Assembly (NCBI GenBank): GCA_002457605.1
Contig: NTJT01000013.1
Location: forward strand, 1 to 32,392
Direction of reading: 5' to 3'
DNA length: 32,392 nt
DNA from: Marine Group II euryarchaeote MED-G34
GTDB lineage: Archaea > Thermoplasmatota > Poseidoniia > Poseidoniales > Thalassarchaeaceae
Of the stretch, positions 1 through 9,300 are shown piece after piece (position 1 is the stretch's first letter; every line of letters starts with the position of its first letter). The position numbers and the translations under genes were made by a program. The notes below the pieces were generated by a model, which saw nothing but the letters and a program-made list of their open reading frames with translations, had not been told where the DNA came from and did not search any database.

Positions 1-84
1 TTGCCAGATTTACTGGACATGCCAGATTCAGCTAAAGTTCCTGATGTGGAAGATTTGCCCCCAATACCATCAGAAGATGAATGA
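1..84 (+). CDS. C-terminal tail of an unidentified protein (partial)
   Basis: The reading frame is open from the first base and stops at TGA 82-84, giving 27 residues rich in Asp, Pro and Leu (it ends PPIPSEDE). Acidic, proline-rich tails of this kind also occur in the large secreted proteins of this window, for example before the zinc ribbon of the subtilisin. It could therefore be the cytoplasmic tail of a membrane protein, but no family can be assigned from so little sequence. The next gene starts inside its last codons (ATG at 77), which suggests the two are cotranscribed. Confidence 0.55.
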   Translation: MPDLLDMPDSAKVPDVEDLPPIPSEDE

Positions 85-688
85 ATGTCGTCCTTCTCGC
101 AACACCATGGTAGACTGGTCGGCTCACGATTACCACCCCGTGGTACATCTTCCTGATGATTACGAAGTGCGAGACTTCACATCGGGTGATGACACGCCCT
201 CGAATTACGAATATGATATCGGCCGATACGATGAACTGCGCCCTGGGATGTATTCGACTGAACTCTTCGAGGGGAATCGTTTCCTTCACGTAGGGATCGA
301 CATCGGTGCGCCTGTCGGCACGCCATGCATGGCTTTCGCCGATGGAGAAATCTCACACTTCGGCTACAATCCAGCCGATGGTGATTACGGTAATGTGGTG
401 ATTACCAAGCACTTGCTTGGCGGCGTTCCACTCTGGGCCCTGTACGGGCACCTCGATGCGGCCTCGATTGCTAGTAAACGAGTCGGCCAATCAGTCTCCG
501 CTGGCGAGGTAATCTGTTGGATGGGAGATAAACACGAGAACGGAGGCTGGGAGCCTCACCTGCACTTCCAACTCTCTCTGATCGAGCCCGAGACACACGA
601 CCTTCCTGGAGTGGTTGCCCCCGAGGACAGGCAGCAGGCGCTGTTAGACTACCCTGATCCAAGGCTCGTCCTAGGGCCGCTCTACTGA
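77..688 (+). CDS. M23-family (LytM-like) metallopeptidase domain protein, no signal peptide
   Basis: The 203-residue protein carries the full M23 zinc site: HxxxD at H71/D75 (HVGIDIG), H125 in YGHL, and HLH at 161-163 followed by Phe. M23 enzymes usually cut peptide cross-links in bacterial cell walls. The spacing and the segment DYGNVV...YGHL...ENGGWEPHLHF resemble, from memory, the M23 domain fused to aminotransferase and kinase domains in some bacterial proteins. No signal peptide or membrane helix is visible, so it is probably cytosolic, and its substrate in an archaeon without murein is unknown. ATG 77 overlaps the upstream stop and suits translational coupling. ATG 107 is possible, and ATG 44 would overlap the upstream gene by 41 bases. 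The stop overlaps the convergent isomerase gene by 7 bases. The domain call is firm; the function is not. Confidence 0.85.
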   Translation: MNECRPSRNTMVDWSAHDYHPVVHLPDDYEVRDFTSGDDTPSNYEYDIGRYDELRPGMYSTELFEGNRFLHVGIDIGAPVGTPCMAFADGEISHFGYNPADGDYGNVVITKHLLGGVPLWALYGHLDAASIASKRVGQSVSAGEVICWMGDKHENGGWEPHLHFQLSLIEPETHDLPGVVAPEDRQQALLDYPDPRLVLGPLY

Positions 689-1722
689 ATGCTGGCCAAA
701 TGTGCCTTGAGTGAGTCTATCGCGGCCATCTCAGAGGGATTGGTTCCGTTGATCAATGCAAGAGAGATTGAGACCCAGTCAGTGATATGAGCAGCGTAAA
801 GTAGACGCTCCAGTAGACTCTCTCCCTCGCACTCGATTCGCCATACCACCTCACTTTCAATATTGTCCAGCATCCATCCTATGCGCGCTTGCGTACGCGG
901 ATGCATTTCCTCTGATGTGAGTACTATGAGAGCGCGTGAAGCCCCTTCAGACGACCATGCTACAATCTCGTTGTGATTCATCTCAGGAACATCGGAGGAA
1001 TTGGCGAAGCTGTCGGAGTTCTCGTTAATCTGGCAAGAGAAGCGGTATCCTGCCGGGCCGAGTTCGGTAGGAGAGATGATTCCGATCTCTCTGCCTTGCA
1101 TCGATCTCGCCATCATCTCAGACATGCCATCACCTCCAATCAGATCCGCTCCCGAAGAAGTGGTTCTGAGACGGCCTAGCATGCCGGACATCTCGCCAGC
1201 ATTGGGCACAGGTAGGAGTCCCATGGCCCAGCAGGCAGCAAGCTGAGTTCCGAAGATGTGCGCAAACGCCGAGCGGGGTGCCTGACCACCAGGTACCGAG
1301 AGTAAGATACAATCATCACTCCCATCGAGCATCTCGGACATCTGCCCTCCCGAGGATATTCCAATGACAGTCCCTCCAGACTCGAGAGCCTCGCGAACCC
1401 CGTCAAGGGTCTCCTCTGTGTCACCCGAGTAGGAAGTTGCGAGAACCAACCAATCAGGGCCCCACCAGCTCGGCAGCCCGTAGTCGTTCCAGACTGCGAA
1501 AGGTAGACCGGCCTCAGCATCAGCTAATGACTTGAGGAATCTCCCTCCAGCGCCCGAACCCCCCATTCCGAGACAGATGACTCCGCTCCAGTCTGAATCT
1601 ACCTCGATGCCTAAATCCATGGCCATCGCCGCTTCGAGGTCGTCCACAAAACGGCGGGTGAATCCGGCCATGTCGCCGATATCGAGCTTGGAAAGCAGAG
1701 AGGACATATCGGACTCAGGCAT
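682..1722 (-). CDS. Bifunctional phosphoglucose/phosphomannose isomerase (PGI/PMI family)
   Basis: This 346-residue protein should interconvert glucose-6-phosphate or mannose-6-phosphate with fructose-6-phosphate in the cytosol, feeding gluconeogenesis and sugar-nucleotide synthesis. It has the tandem SIS-fold signature of the archaeal PGI/PMI family: GMGGSGAGG (52-60) and SYSGDTEET (97-105) bind the phosphate. GGQAPRSAF supplies Arg150, PEMNHNEI supplies the Glu248/His250 pair, and a Lys near the C-terminus (K339) fits the family's catalytic Lys. Length is normal for the family. An AGGAG motif inside the end of the upstream NMD3 gene sits 9 bases before the ATG, which fixes the start and ties the two genes into one operon (4-base gap). 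An alternative start at Met6 is less well supported. Confidence 0.92.
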   Translation of the reverse strand: MPESDMSSLLSKLDIGDMAGFTRRFVDDLEAAMAMDLGIEVDSDWSGVICLGMGGSGAGGRFLKSLADAEAGLPFAVWNDYGLPSWWGPDWLVLATSYSGDTEETLDGVREALESGGTVIGISSGGQMSEMLDGSDDCILLSVPGGQAPRSAFAHIFGTQLAACWAMGLLPVPNAGEMSGMLGRLRTTSSGADLIGGDGMSEMMARSMQGREIGIISPTELGPAGYRFSCQINENSDSFANSSDVPEMNHNEIVAWSSEGASRALIVLTSEEMHPRTQARIGWMLDNIESEVVWRIECEGESLLERLLYAAHITDWVSISLALINGTNPSEMAAIDSLKAHLASIQ

Positions 1723-1726
1723 GCTA

Positions 1727-2776
1727 CTATTCTCCTGTTGCTCCCGGTAACGCCAGCCATGCTCCGTCTATGAAACCGATGCGCAGGCGTGAGGACTGCC
1801 CATCGTCATCGTAGGGCAGTGCCACCGTCACCATCCTGAAGTCAGTGGGATCCATTACCTCTACAGCCGAACTGTCGCGATTCATTACCTCCACGAGGTG
1901 CTGCTCCGCAGTGGGGCAGACCACTGTCGACTTCTCCATATCCCTCCAGCTAACTCCAGTTCTCTCAAACCTGTCCATTCTGCGCAGACTGGGGCCATCC
2001 TTCTGCCAACCGTCGACCAGCCACAACTGCTTCCTAAATCGAATCACATCGCGAAGCCCGTACGCCGGCTTGCGATAACTGAGTGTAAGTCTGGTCACGT
2101 CGATTCCATCATTCGAGCCGACAACTGTCGAGGTCTCCTTGATGGTGCCTCCGAAACTCCTCACGAGTCTCCTGCCCCAGTTCTTGGCCATCGCCTTGGA
2201 GCCCAATTGGAGGTCCCATCCACCGGTAACTGGCCCCTCCTTGGTGACGAAAAACATGGAGTCTGGCTCCATGTTCTCAAGCATGTCATCGAGTGTTTTC
2301 CTGAGTTGCTTCAACTCGATGTCATCTAATCGTCGACCGGCGGAGCGGAGTTGCATAGTGGCCTCAAAATATGAGCCGGCCTTGCGCGCGCAAGGAGGGC
2401 AAACGGCGTTGCTGGTCTGCAACAATACCTCGTGCTGATCCTCGAAGCCATGGCCCTCTATGGTTCCAGAGACTTCAACGTGGAGACGGCTAGTCCTGTC
2501 ATCAATGGATTCCACTGAAAATGATACATCGACCTGCTTGGCACGCTCCTCGGCGATAAGATTCTCGCGTATACGCAGATCGGCGACAGCGTCAGGGTCC
2601 ATCTCGGACCAACGTCCCCTTACCTCAAACGAGTCACACTTGGCGCAGCGGAACTGCTGAATCCTCTCTGGAATCTTCGATAGTGTGGTGCGCTGCCTCA
2701 GACAGTTCTCGCACATCCTCTCAGAAGTCAGCGGAGGTGGTGCTCCGCAGGCGATACAAAAGGCCCCGGCTGACAT
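1727..2776 (-). CDS. nmd3: NMD3-family protein (archaeal homolog of the 60S export adaptor)
   Basis: The 349-residue protein begins with the Cys pairs typical of NMD3: C7/C10, C22/C25 and C44/C47. A further CPPC (C126/C129) is followed by ARKAGSYFEA, the family's conserved 'C..C.R..G.YYEA' segment. In eukaryotes NMD3 binds the large ribosomal subunit. Archaeal members are thought to act in ribosome assembly or subunit quality control, but their role is not well defined. The frame is open further upstream to 2899, but the ATG at 2776 has a good GGAGG/GGGAG site 5-15 bases ahead and puts the first Cys pair at the usual place. The gene lies between the ccm genes and the PGI/PMI gene on the same strand; the association with ccm looks like chance operon packing. 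Confidence 0.85.
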   Translation of the reverse strand: MSAGAFCIACGAPPPLTSERMCENCLRQRTTLSKIPERIQQFRCAKCDSFEVRGRWSEMDPDAVADLRIRENLIAEERAKQVDVSFSVESIDDRTSRLHVEVSGTIEGHGFEDQHEVLLQTSNAVCPPCARKAGSYFEATMQLRSAGRRLDDIELKQLRKTLDDMLENMEPDSMFFVTKEGPVTGGWDLQLGSKAMAKNWGRRLVRSFGGTIKETSTVVGSNDGIDVTRLTLSYRKPAYGLRDVIRFRKQLWLVDGWQKDGPSLRRMDRFERTGVSWRDMEKSTVVCPTAEQHLVEVMNRDSSAVEVMDPTDFRMVTVALPYDDDGQSSRLRIGFIDGAWLALPGATGE

Positions 2777-2815
2777 AGTTCTCCCTACCTCCGCCCTACC
2801 GCTCCGTTTCAAGGA

Positions 2816-2833
2816 TTCCCGAAGGGGAAAAAA
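2816..2833 (-). terminator. Possible oligo-T terminator after ccmD
   Basis: On the minus strand the stop of the small ccmD-like gene is followed within 8 bases by six T residues (2828-2833) and then a short stem TTCCC/GGGAA with a 4-base loop (2816-2829). Archaeal RNA polymerase can terminate at T-rich stretches, so this may partly separate the ccm genes from nmd3. The T tract is short and the stem weak, so read-through is likely. Confidence 0.25.
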
Positions 2834-2840
2834 GGTCAAA

Positions 2841-2981
2841 TCACTCATTTTCATCGGATGAGAGGGCGTTTTCGGCGGCTGCCAGACGGCTATCGACATC
2901 GGCCAGTCTGCTCAGCAACCTGTAGACGTAGGCACCTATCAGTCCGATGAAGGCAAGATACGCTAAAGCAAGTTCAGTCAT
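2841..2981 (-). CDS. ccmD: Small CcmD-like membrane protein
   Basis: This 46-residue protein has one hydrophobic helix (about residues 3-22, LALAYLAFIGLIGAYVY), then a basic patch RLLSR and a polar, coiled-coil-like tail. That is the layout of CcmD/CycX, the small subunit that holds CcmC and CcmE with the heme exporter CcmAB. Its start is 5 bases after the ccmC stop, with ACCGGG just ahead, so it is surely cotranscribed and probably coupled. Sequence conservation in CcmD is weak, so the name rests on size, topology and position. A longer in-frame extension upstream reads through ccmC in another frame and is not credible. Confidence 0.75.
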   Translation of the reverse strand: MTELALAYLAFIGLIGAYVYRLLSRLADVDSRLAAAENALSSDENE

Positions 2982-2986
2982 CCCGG

Positions 2987-3700
2987 TCAGCGTACCACCT
3001 CCTTGTCTAACAGGCGCTGTAGATGACTCAGTCTTGACTCCATCTGATGCAGGGTGTCGCTGAGCAGAGCGAAGCCGGCGAACAGTACGAAGAACGATGC
3101 GAAACCAAGTAGTAAGACTGTCATGATCTCTGGAGCGAGTCCTGCCTCCTCGCTCTCCACGATTATGATTCCAGGATGGCGTTCCTGGTACCATGTAGTC
3201 GCTAGTGCAGTAATTGGAACTAGGGCGAATCCAAACAAGCCGACTGAAGCAATGGTGTCCCGAGTATCGTGACCCTCGGGCTGCGAATTGCGAGCGAGGA
3301 CGAGGAACAGGGCTACGGCGGTGAGCAGTCCGTAGGTGTTCAACCTCAAATCACCCCAGTCCCATGGGACTCCCCATTCTGCGGAGCCCCAAATCGGTCC
3401 GGAAATCACCACTCCGAGACCAAACAGTAGACCGAGGTCGGAGCCAGTGCAGATGAGTCTCCAACCGAACTCCGAGCGACGAGAGTACCACACCACAGAG
3501 CCGCAGAACAGAACGCAGAATGCTAGGAATGATGACCATGCGAACGGGACGTGCCAGAACAGAATTCGATATGCTTCAGGAGCATTCCAAGCCTCAGGGT
3601 CGACTGGGGGCGCCCAGAGTAGGCCGAGAAGTAACGTCGTAGCGGCCCCGGTCAGGCCCAGTGCGGTAAGCGCTGCCCCAGTCGCTCTGACTGATGTCAT
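2987..3700 (-). CDS. ccmC: Cytochrome c maturation heme-handling protein CcmC
   Basis: The 237-residue, six-helix membrane protein carries the tryptophan-rich WWD segment (about 104-119, WGSAEWGVPWDWGDLRL) flanked by two histidines: H50 in FWHVPFAW and H175 in RHPGI. In the family these residues hold heme on the outer face of the membrane and pass it to CcmE. Length matches bacterial CcmC (about 240). It follows the CcmA-CcmB fusion by 38 bases and precedes ccmD by 5. The WWD motif is also found in CcmF and CcsA, but the short length and early HVP histidine favour CcmC. ccmE, ccmF, ccmG and ccmH are not in the window. Confidence 0.93.
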   Translation of the reverse strand: MTSVRATGAALTALGLTGAATTLLLGLLWAPPVDPEAWNAPEAYRILFWHVPFAWSSFLAFCVLFCGSVVWYSRRSEFGWRLICTGSDLGLLFGLGVVISGPIWGSAEWGVPWDWGDLRLNTYGLLTAVALFLVLARNSQPEGHDTRDTIASVGLFGFALVPITALATTWYQERHPGIIIVESEEAGLAPEIMTVLLLGFASFFVLFAGFALLSDTLHQMESRLSHLQRLLDKEVVR

Positions 3701-3738
3701 GGTACGCCGAGACTGCTACTCATCATCAATGCTGGTCT

Positions 3739-5136
3739 TCATGCGTCTGGAAGGTAAATTGCTACCGCCCAGACTAGGATGGAAATCAAGCTCGCTATAA
3801 TGCAGGACATCAATGGTTCACCCACTCCGAGTCCAAAGGACATGCCATCTGTCATGATGACTGAGAGAGCGTCGGTCAGTTGCAGGAACGGCCAGACCAG
3901 CACCAACAGAAGCAGTGACGCGGCTGCCGCGCTGGCTCGACGGAGGTCGGCCACCAGAAGATGCAGGGCAGCAGCAGCAGCCGCAACGTCAATCATGACG
4001 ACTGCGGGAAGCCAGAGCCAAAGAAGAACCTCTGATTCTGGGGTGCCATCAGTGGAACCAGTGAGTACGAACCAAGACAGGTAAGTCAGAGGCAGAGGCA
4101 GAAGGATAGATGCGCCAATCAGCGAGTATGAGGGCCTTGCAGCCGGGCCGACCACAGCATTCCACCACCTCCCACAGTTATCTTCCGCGAGGCGTCGAAC
4201 CAAAGCTGGAGTAACCACGACCGTGATGAAGGCCGGAACGAGTATGAGCGCTGCTAGTAGGTCGCTGCCAGCGTGACCCAAGTCAACCTCTCCCATCAGG
4301 GCGTATGCAAGAAGTAGGGCGACTAGGGCTGGAGTTGCACGACCGATTGTGTCTACAGGATTGCGCGCCTCCATCCTGATAGCCCAGCGTATCAACGAAC
4401 CATGTGTACTCGGTTCAATCGATTGACTGGGCTTGGGTAGTTTCGAAGGCTTACCCTCAGATAATCCTGAAGATTCCATTAGAAGACTATCCTGTACTAC
4501 TATCACTCTGTCCGCGCACCTGACTACGCACTCGTCGTGTGTCGCTACTAGCACACTGTGACCGTCTAGAGCGATAGCTCGCAGCCAGCCCGTTAGAAGG
4601 GCCCTTCCAAATTCATCGAGGCCTTCTGAGGGCTCATCCAACAAAACGACTCTTGGATTCTCACTGAAGGTCGCCGGGACAAGTCCGCAAAGAACTGCCA
4701 GACGGCGGCGTTGACCCCCAGAGAGCTGGGAGACGCGATCAGCGCGCCGGTGCTCCAATCTCCACTCCGAGAGCACCTGTGAGACAGCGTTTTCATCGGG
4801 ACTTAGCCCGGACACACTGAGCGAGACTCGTAGTCTCTCCTCGACAGTTTCCTCGCCGCACATCCCGTCGCTCTGCAAGGTCAGGCCCATCGGAGGAGGT
4901 CCGCTTCTGCGTCCATCAGAATCGCGCACCACTCTCTCCTCATCGGCGTCCGTGCGCCAGATGACGCTTCCCGAAGTTAGTGGGAGTATACCAGCACACG
5001 CCTCAAGGAGTGTGGTCTTGCCTGAACCGTTGGCCCCAGTTAGAGCTACAACCTCTCCCTGGCCTATGTGGAAATCGGTGCCTTTCAGAACCACTCGGGG
5101 GCCGCGATGCACTTCGATGCCCGCAGCCTGTATCAT
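3739..5136 (-). CDS. ccmAB: CcmA-CcmB fusion: heme exporter ATPase joined to its permease
   Basis: Residues 1-215 are an ABC ATPase: Walker A GANGSGKTT (34-42), Q-loop Q88, signature LSGGQ (138-142), Walker B VVLLDE (163-168), and switch histidine H200. After a linker (about 215-245), residues 250-465 form about six hydrophobic helices with the CcmB-like segment RRLAEDNCGRWW. Position directly before ccmC and the fused layout make this the heme/CcmE-release transporter CcmAB in one chain. In most species CcmA and CcmB are separate. ATG 5136 is preferred because it starts right at the ATPase fold. An upstream ATG at 5223 would leave only 8 bases to the divergent rhomboid gene. The CcmB half is diverged, so that half is the less certain call. 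Confidence 0.82.
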   Translation of the reverse strand: MIQAAGIEVHRGPRVVLKGTDFHIGQGEVVALTGANGSGKTTLLEACAGILPLTSGSVIWRTDADEERVVRDSDGRRSGPPPMGLTLQSDGMCGEETVEERLRVSLSVSGLSPDENAVSQVLSEWRLEHRRADRVSQLSGGQRRRLAVLCGLVPATFSENPRVVLLDEPSEGLDEFGRALLTGWLRAIALDGHSVLVATHDECVVRCADRVIVVQDSLLMESSGLSEGKPSKLPKPSQSIEPSTHGSLIRWAIRMEARNPVDTIGRATPALVALLLAYALMGEVDLGHAGSDLLAALILVPAFITVVVTPALVRRLAEDNCGRWWNAVVGPAARPSYSLIGASILLPLPLTYLSWFVLTGSTDGTPESEVLLWLWLPAVVMIDVAAAAAALHLLVADLRRASAAAASLLLLVLVWPFLQLTDALSVIMTDGMSFGLGVGEPLMSCIIASLISILVWAVAIYLPDA

Positions 5137-5231
5137 TGTGCCTTGTTCCACGCGATTCCGAAGGTGGGTTATCGTTTGAGTAATTCCGTCAGCCGACGAA
5201 GCGGCTATGCACTCGGACCTCACGGCTAGGA

Positions 5232-6275
5232 ATGGACTACATGGGCGTCGAGTGGGCTGACTTGGCCAGCATTGACCTGCTGGTGCTTGGAGTTATGTTG
5301 ATGTTGGCCATAGGGCCGTATGTATCGGCATCCCGTGGAGAGACCAGCCTAGCTCTTGCGACAGTGCTCTCCCTAATGCTCGTGGCGTTTGTCCAGTTCA
5401 CATATTCCGTACTCTACGGATTACCGATGCAGTTCTCATGGATGATTGACCTACTCGGCATCAAACCTGACGTCATGGAGGATCCGATAGAATCCTACAG
5501 GATGGTCTCTGCGGCGTGGCTCCACGCGGACTGGATTCACGTACTGAGCAACATACTGGTGATTGCGCTAGTCGGAATCCCCTTGGAGCAGCGACTAGGC
5601 GGTCGGAGATGGCTCGTAGTATACTTCCTCGGCTTTCTCGGTGGCAATCTAGCCTGGATCCTGTCACATCCCGATTCGTCAACACCCGCCATCGGTGCCA
5701 GCGGGGCGGCGTTCGGGCTGCTAGGAGCCTACATGGCATGCTGGCCCGAAGACAAGGTTGAGTTTCCTCTATTGTTTTTCATCCGAGCCTGGCCGGTCTG
5801 GCTCATCGTTTTCGTCAGGCTCGGCCTAGAGGTTTGGCAGATGTATAATCTGCAATCGGGCACCGCTGGAGAATCTAATGTCGCTCACATGGCACATGTA
5901 GGGGGATTCTTCCTAGCCTACCTGCTTGCTAGACAAATTGCTCGAGGGGCTCCTAGCTCACTCGATTCGACAGAGAGTTCGGCAACACATTCGGAGCGCG
6001 CCCAAGCACTTCGAACGCAGGCCATAGGGCGCATGGGGAGTCTCGATGACGACCCATGGTTCGCAGCAGACAAACCGCTTGATGGCAGGGCTGCTAAGAT
6101 ATTGAGGAGACTACGTGAGGAAGGCGACGAACTGGAGACTAGGAGAGCTTGGCTGGAAGAACTCTCGGAGCATACCATCTGTCCAGTCTGTGATGGAGAG
6201 ATGATTACCGAGATAAGGGGTGAGAACTGCCGTATTCGCTGTGCCATTTCCGGCAGCCATGTCAAGTGGCCTTGA
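5232..6275 (+). CDS. Rhomboid-family intramembrane serine protease with C-terminal Cys4 motif
   Basis: This 347-residue polytopic protein has the rhomboid marks: H98, H103 and N107 in HADWIHVLSN (oxyanion/TM2 motif), catalytic Ser157 in GASG, and catalytic His222 in AHMAHVGG. Rhomboids cut other membrane proteins within or next to their helices. After the last helix (about 235), a roughly 75-residue charged stretch leads to a zinc-ribbon-like CPVC...C...C (C317, C320, C333, C337), which is not part of the core fold. The ATG at 5241 has a better-spaced AGGA than the one at 5232, so the protein may be three residues shorter. The next gene on the strand, 70 bases on, is a membrane-anchored subtilisin, a possible substrate. 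Confidence 0.92.
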   Translation: MDYMGVEWADLASIDLLVLGVMLMLAIGPYVSASRGETSLALATVLSLMLVAFVQFTYSVLYGLPMQFSWMIDLLGIKPDVMEDPIESYRMVSAAWLHADWIHVLSNILVIALVGIPLEQRLGGRRWLVVYFLGFLGGNLAWILSHPDSSTPAIGASGAAFGLLGAYMACWPEDKVEFPLLFFIRAWPVWLIVFVRLGLEVWQMYNLQSGTAGESNVAHMAHVGGFFLAYLLARQIARGAPSSLDSTESSATHSERAQALRTQAIGRMGSLDDDPWFAADKPLDGRAAKILRRLREEGDELETRRAWLEELSEHTICPVCDGEMITEIRGENCRIRCAISGSHVKWP

Positions 6276-6307
6276 ACCGATGTCACAGACGAACCATAAC
6301 AGGTTGA

Positions 6308-6346
6308 GATTATACCTCATCTGAGTTTGGCTCTCCTAGAGAGCCA
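6308..6346 (+). promoter_or_regulatory. TATA-like box and start-site palindrome of the subtilisin gene
   Basis: GATTATACC (6308-6316) is a fair archaeal TATA box. The expected transcription start, about 25 bases on, falls at the centre of an inverted repeat with arms TGGCTCTC (6328-6335) and GAGAGCCA (6339-6346), whose last base is the A of the ATG. The site could be an operator that blocks initiation, or a small hairpin limiting access to the start codon. No regulator can be named. Confidence 0.4.
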
Positions 6347-9300
6347 TGGATCATAGTAGTAATCTGAGACTACCTCTGATAGTGGTCGCACTGCTCCTCG
6401 TGATGGACTTCTCGCTAGGAGCCAATGCCTTTGTACACGTTCCAGAAGACACGAATGAGAGTACTGAGATTGCAGTTCTATCCGATTCGAGACTACCTCC
6501 TCCGCTGATGTGCGGAGGCGAAGAATGCCCTGAGAAGGATCGTTTGCCCGGCACCCGTCCTGTCGATTCGGGCTGGCCTGTCGAGGACCCTGGATGGTGG
6601 TTCGGATACTGGTACGACCTAGACTCCAACGGGATGGACGACAGACTTCAGCGAATCATCGCCGGAGAGAGAACATCGGTTTCGACGACTTCAATCACAG
6701 GATTGGATGGTCTACCGACCGTCGCCATCGTCGTCGATTATTCTTGGCACCCCGGACAGAGTGATATCGATGCCATCAAGACGGTGCTGCTCAATCACGG
6801 TTGGAAGGAAGAAAGTTCGTGGTTCGACCCTCTCCGAATCCTCGACTCCATAGTAATCGATCACGTCCCTGTGGACTCGCTAATCGAAATTTGGATGCTT
6901 GACGGAGTGGTGATGATTGAGGAGCAGACCGTGATAGTACCTCTGCTCGATAAGGCATCTCGTGGCTCAAAGGTCAGGGACTCCGAAGTCTTCGACGAGA
7001 CGATGCGGGACTTCGGCTACGACGGTTCTGGAGTCGTAATTGCCATCCTAGATACCGGAGTGGACAACGAGCACTTCTCACTGGACGATTTCTCTGACGA
7101 CAACAACGACAATGAAAAGGAACCAGATGAGCTTGCTGACCCAAAGTGGCTGGGAGGTTGCGATGCGACCTCCTGGAGCTCTCAGGACTGCGACGATGGC
7201 AGTATTGACCCGGACGATGCCGACGGACACGGAACTCACGTGGCTGGAATAGCTCTCGGAACTGGTGACGAGCGACGCATAAATCAGGGCTATGCTCCTG
7301 GTGCTTATCTTGTCGATGTCAAGGTCATGAGTGATGCTGGAGCGACAAACTCGGCAGCAACGCTCAGAGGCATACAGTGGGTCATAGACAACGCCGATCA
7401 CGACTGGGGGAACAACGAATCGAGCGAGGGTATCGACGTGATGTCCATGTCCTTCGGGTCCGCCTCTGACCCTCAGGGAGATGATCCCGGTGACAACGGC
7501 ACAAGCGCTGAAGCTAGAGCCGTTGACGAGGCAGCGGACGCCGGCGTGGTTCCGGTCGCGGCCATTGGTAACGACGGCAGGAGGAGGATAACATCTGTCG
7601 GTGCTTCTGACAGCGCCATCACCGTCGGGGCCGTAGACGATGAGAATACCATTGAGAGAGGAGATGATATGATTGCCTCATACTCCAACTCCGGACCTAG
7701 GGAGGATGATGGAGACGATAACGAGTGGGATGAGTTGAAGCCCACAGTGGTAGCTCCTGGATCCAACATAATGTCATCTCAGCACGCTGCCTCAAGCAGC
7801 ACCCTCCCAGGAGCTCCTAAACCTCTGGCCGAAGATAGTTACACCCAGATGTCCGGCACAAGTATGTCCTGTCCCGCGGTCGCTGGTTTCGTCGCAGTCA
7901 TGCTGCAGATAGACGACAGCCTCAACCCGCAGGAAATCAAGGATCTTCTGCAGAACAACTCCGAAAGACGTGGGCAGGCCTCAGAACCCAGTATCACGGA
8001 AAAATGGAACGAACAGTATGGTTTTGGCATCGTTGATGGCAACATGATTCTCGAGGCGATGCTCGGAGGAAATGTAGATCCTGATCCGGGGGATAACAAC
8101 ACTGACCCGCCTCCGCCTGGCTCAGGAGACTGGGTAGTCATGGAGAATCCTGAGGCGGACTCATGGTTGGTAGAGGGCGAAACCTACAGTGCTAGAGGGC
8201 ACATAGATGAGGATGCGGAGACCAATGGCAGTATCGACGAGGTAGCTGTCAGAATCTCATATACACATAGGCCCGAAGGCGAGCCGAAGAGAGAGGTGGT
8301 GTTACTCGACTGGCACGCAGCCCAAGGAACCTCCAACTGGACAACTCCATTCACCCTACCTGAGTTCACTGAGGATGAGATCAATGTACTCGAAGTGATA
8401 ATCGAGGCTCAGGCAAAGAATGAATTTGGACAATGGAGCGATGTGGTTGAGCAGAAGCATGAGGTTGGCTTGGTCTCCGTCACCATGGGAGGCCCTAGCG
8501 GACAGAGCCCCGTCTCCGGGAACATCAACGTATTCGGCACTTGGGATTCGGTGAATGGAGGAGCCGTGCAGTGGAGACTGGGCACCGACCCTTGGGAGAC
8601 TGCACAGACCTTCGGAGGAAGCGGTAGCGGCAGTGGTGATTGGTCTGTGACTTGGAACACCGAAGATGTGGATGATGGATTCTACCGCCTCTCTACTAGG
8701 ATGGTTAGTGGGGACGGAATCTACTCCGAAGAGATACGTCGAACCGTCGAGGTGGATAACGACCCACCGGCCCCTAATCTGATGTTCAGGACCGGCCTCT
8801 CAATTGAGGAGTATGGAATTCCCCTCACTCAAACATATGTCAACACCTTCCTAGAAATCCGAACTGAGATTCGCAACGACGGTGATTTGGCAGCATCGAA
8901 TCTCGCAATCGCACTGTACGAGGACGGTTCGCGCAAAGATGAGATGGTGTTGCCCAGCATCGATAGCGGCGACATCGTCGAAGTGGTACTCTACTGGAAT
9001 CCGACCACCGTCGGTGACAAAGTGGTGATGGTTTCTCTGGATCCTTCCGATTCGCTTGAGGAACTGAATGAGGGAGACAATGAACAGACAATCACTTTCC
9101 CAGTCATCCAGAGGCCACAAGGCATAGACTTGGCCTTCCGCGAGGGAGCGGTTAGGACAGAACCAGCGATACCGCGCCCCTTCGAGCAGTTCCTTATCAC
9201 AGCCAGAGTGGATAATCTCGGTTCCAGTGATGCCACCAGTGTCGAAGCCACTCTAGAGATTCGCAACAATCTGGGCTGGGAGTTGGTGTCATCCACTGCA

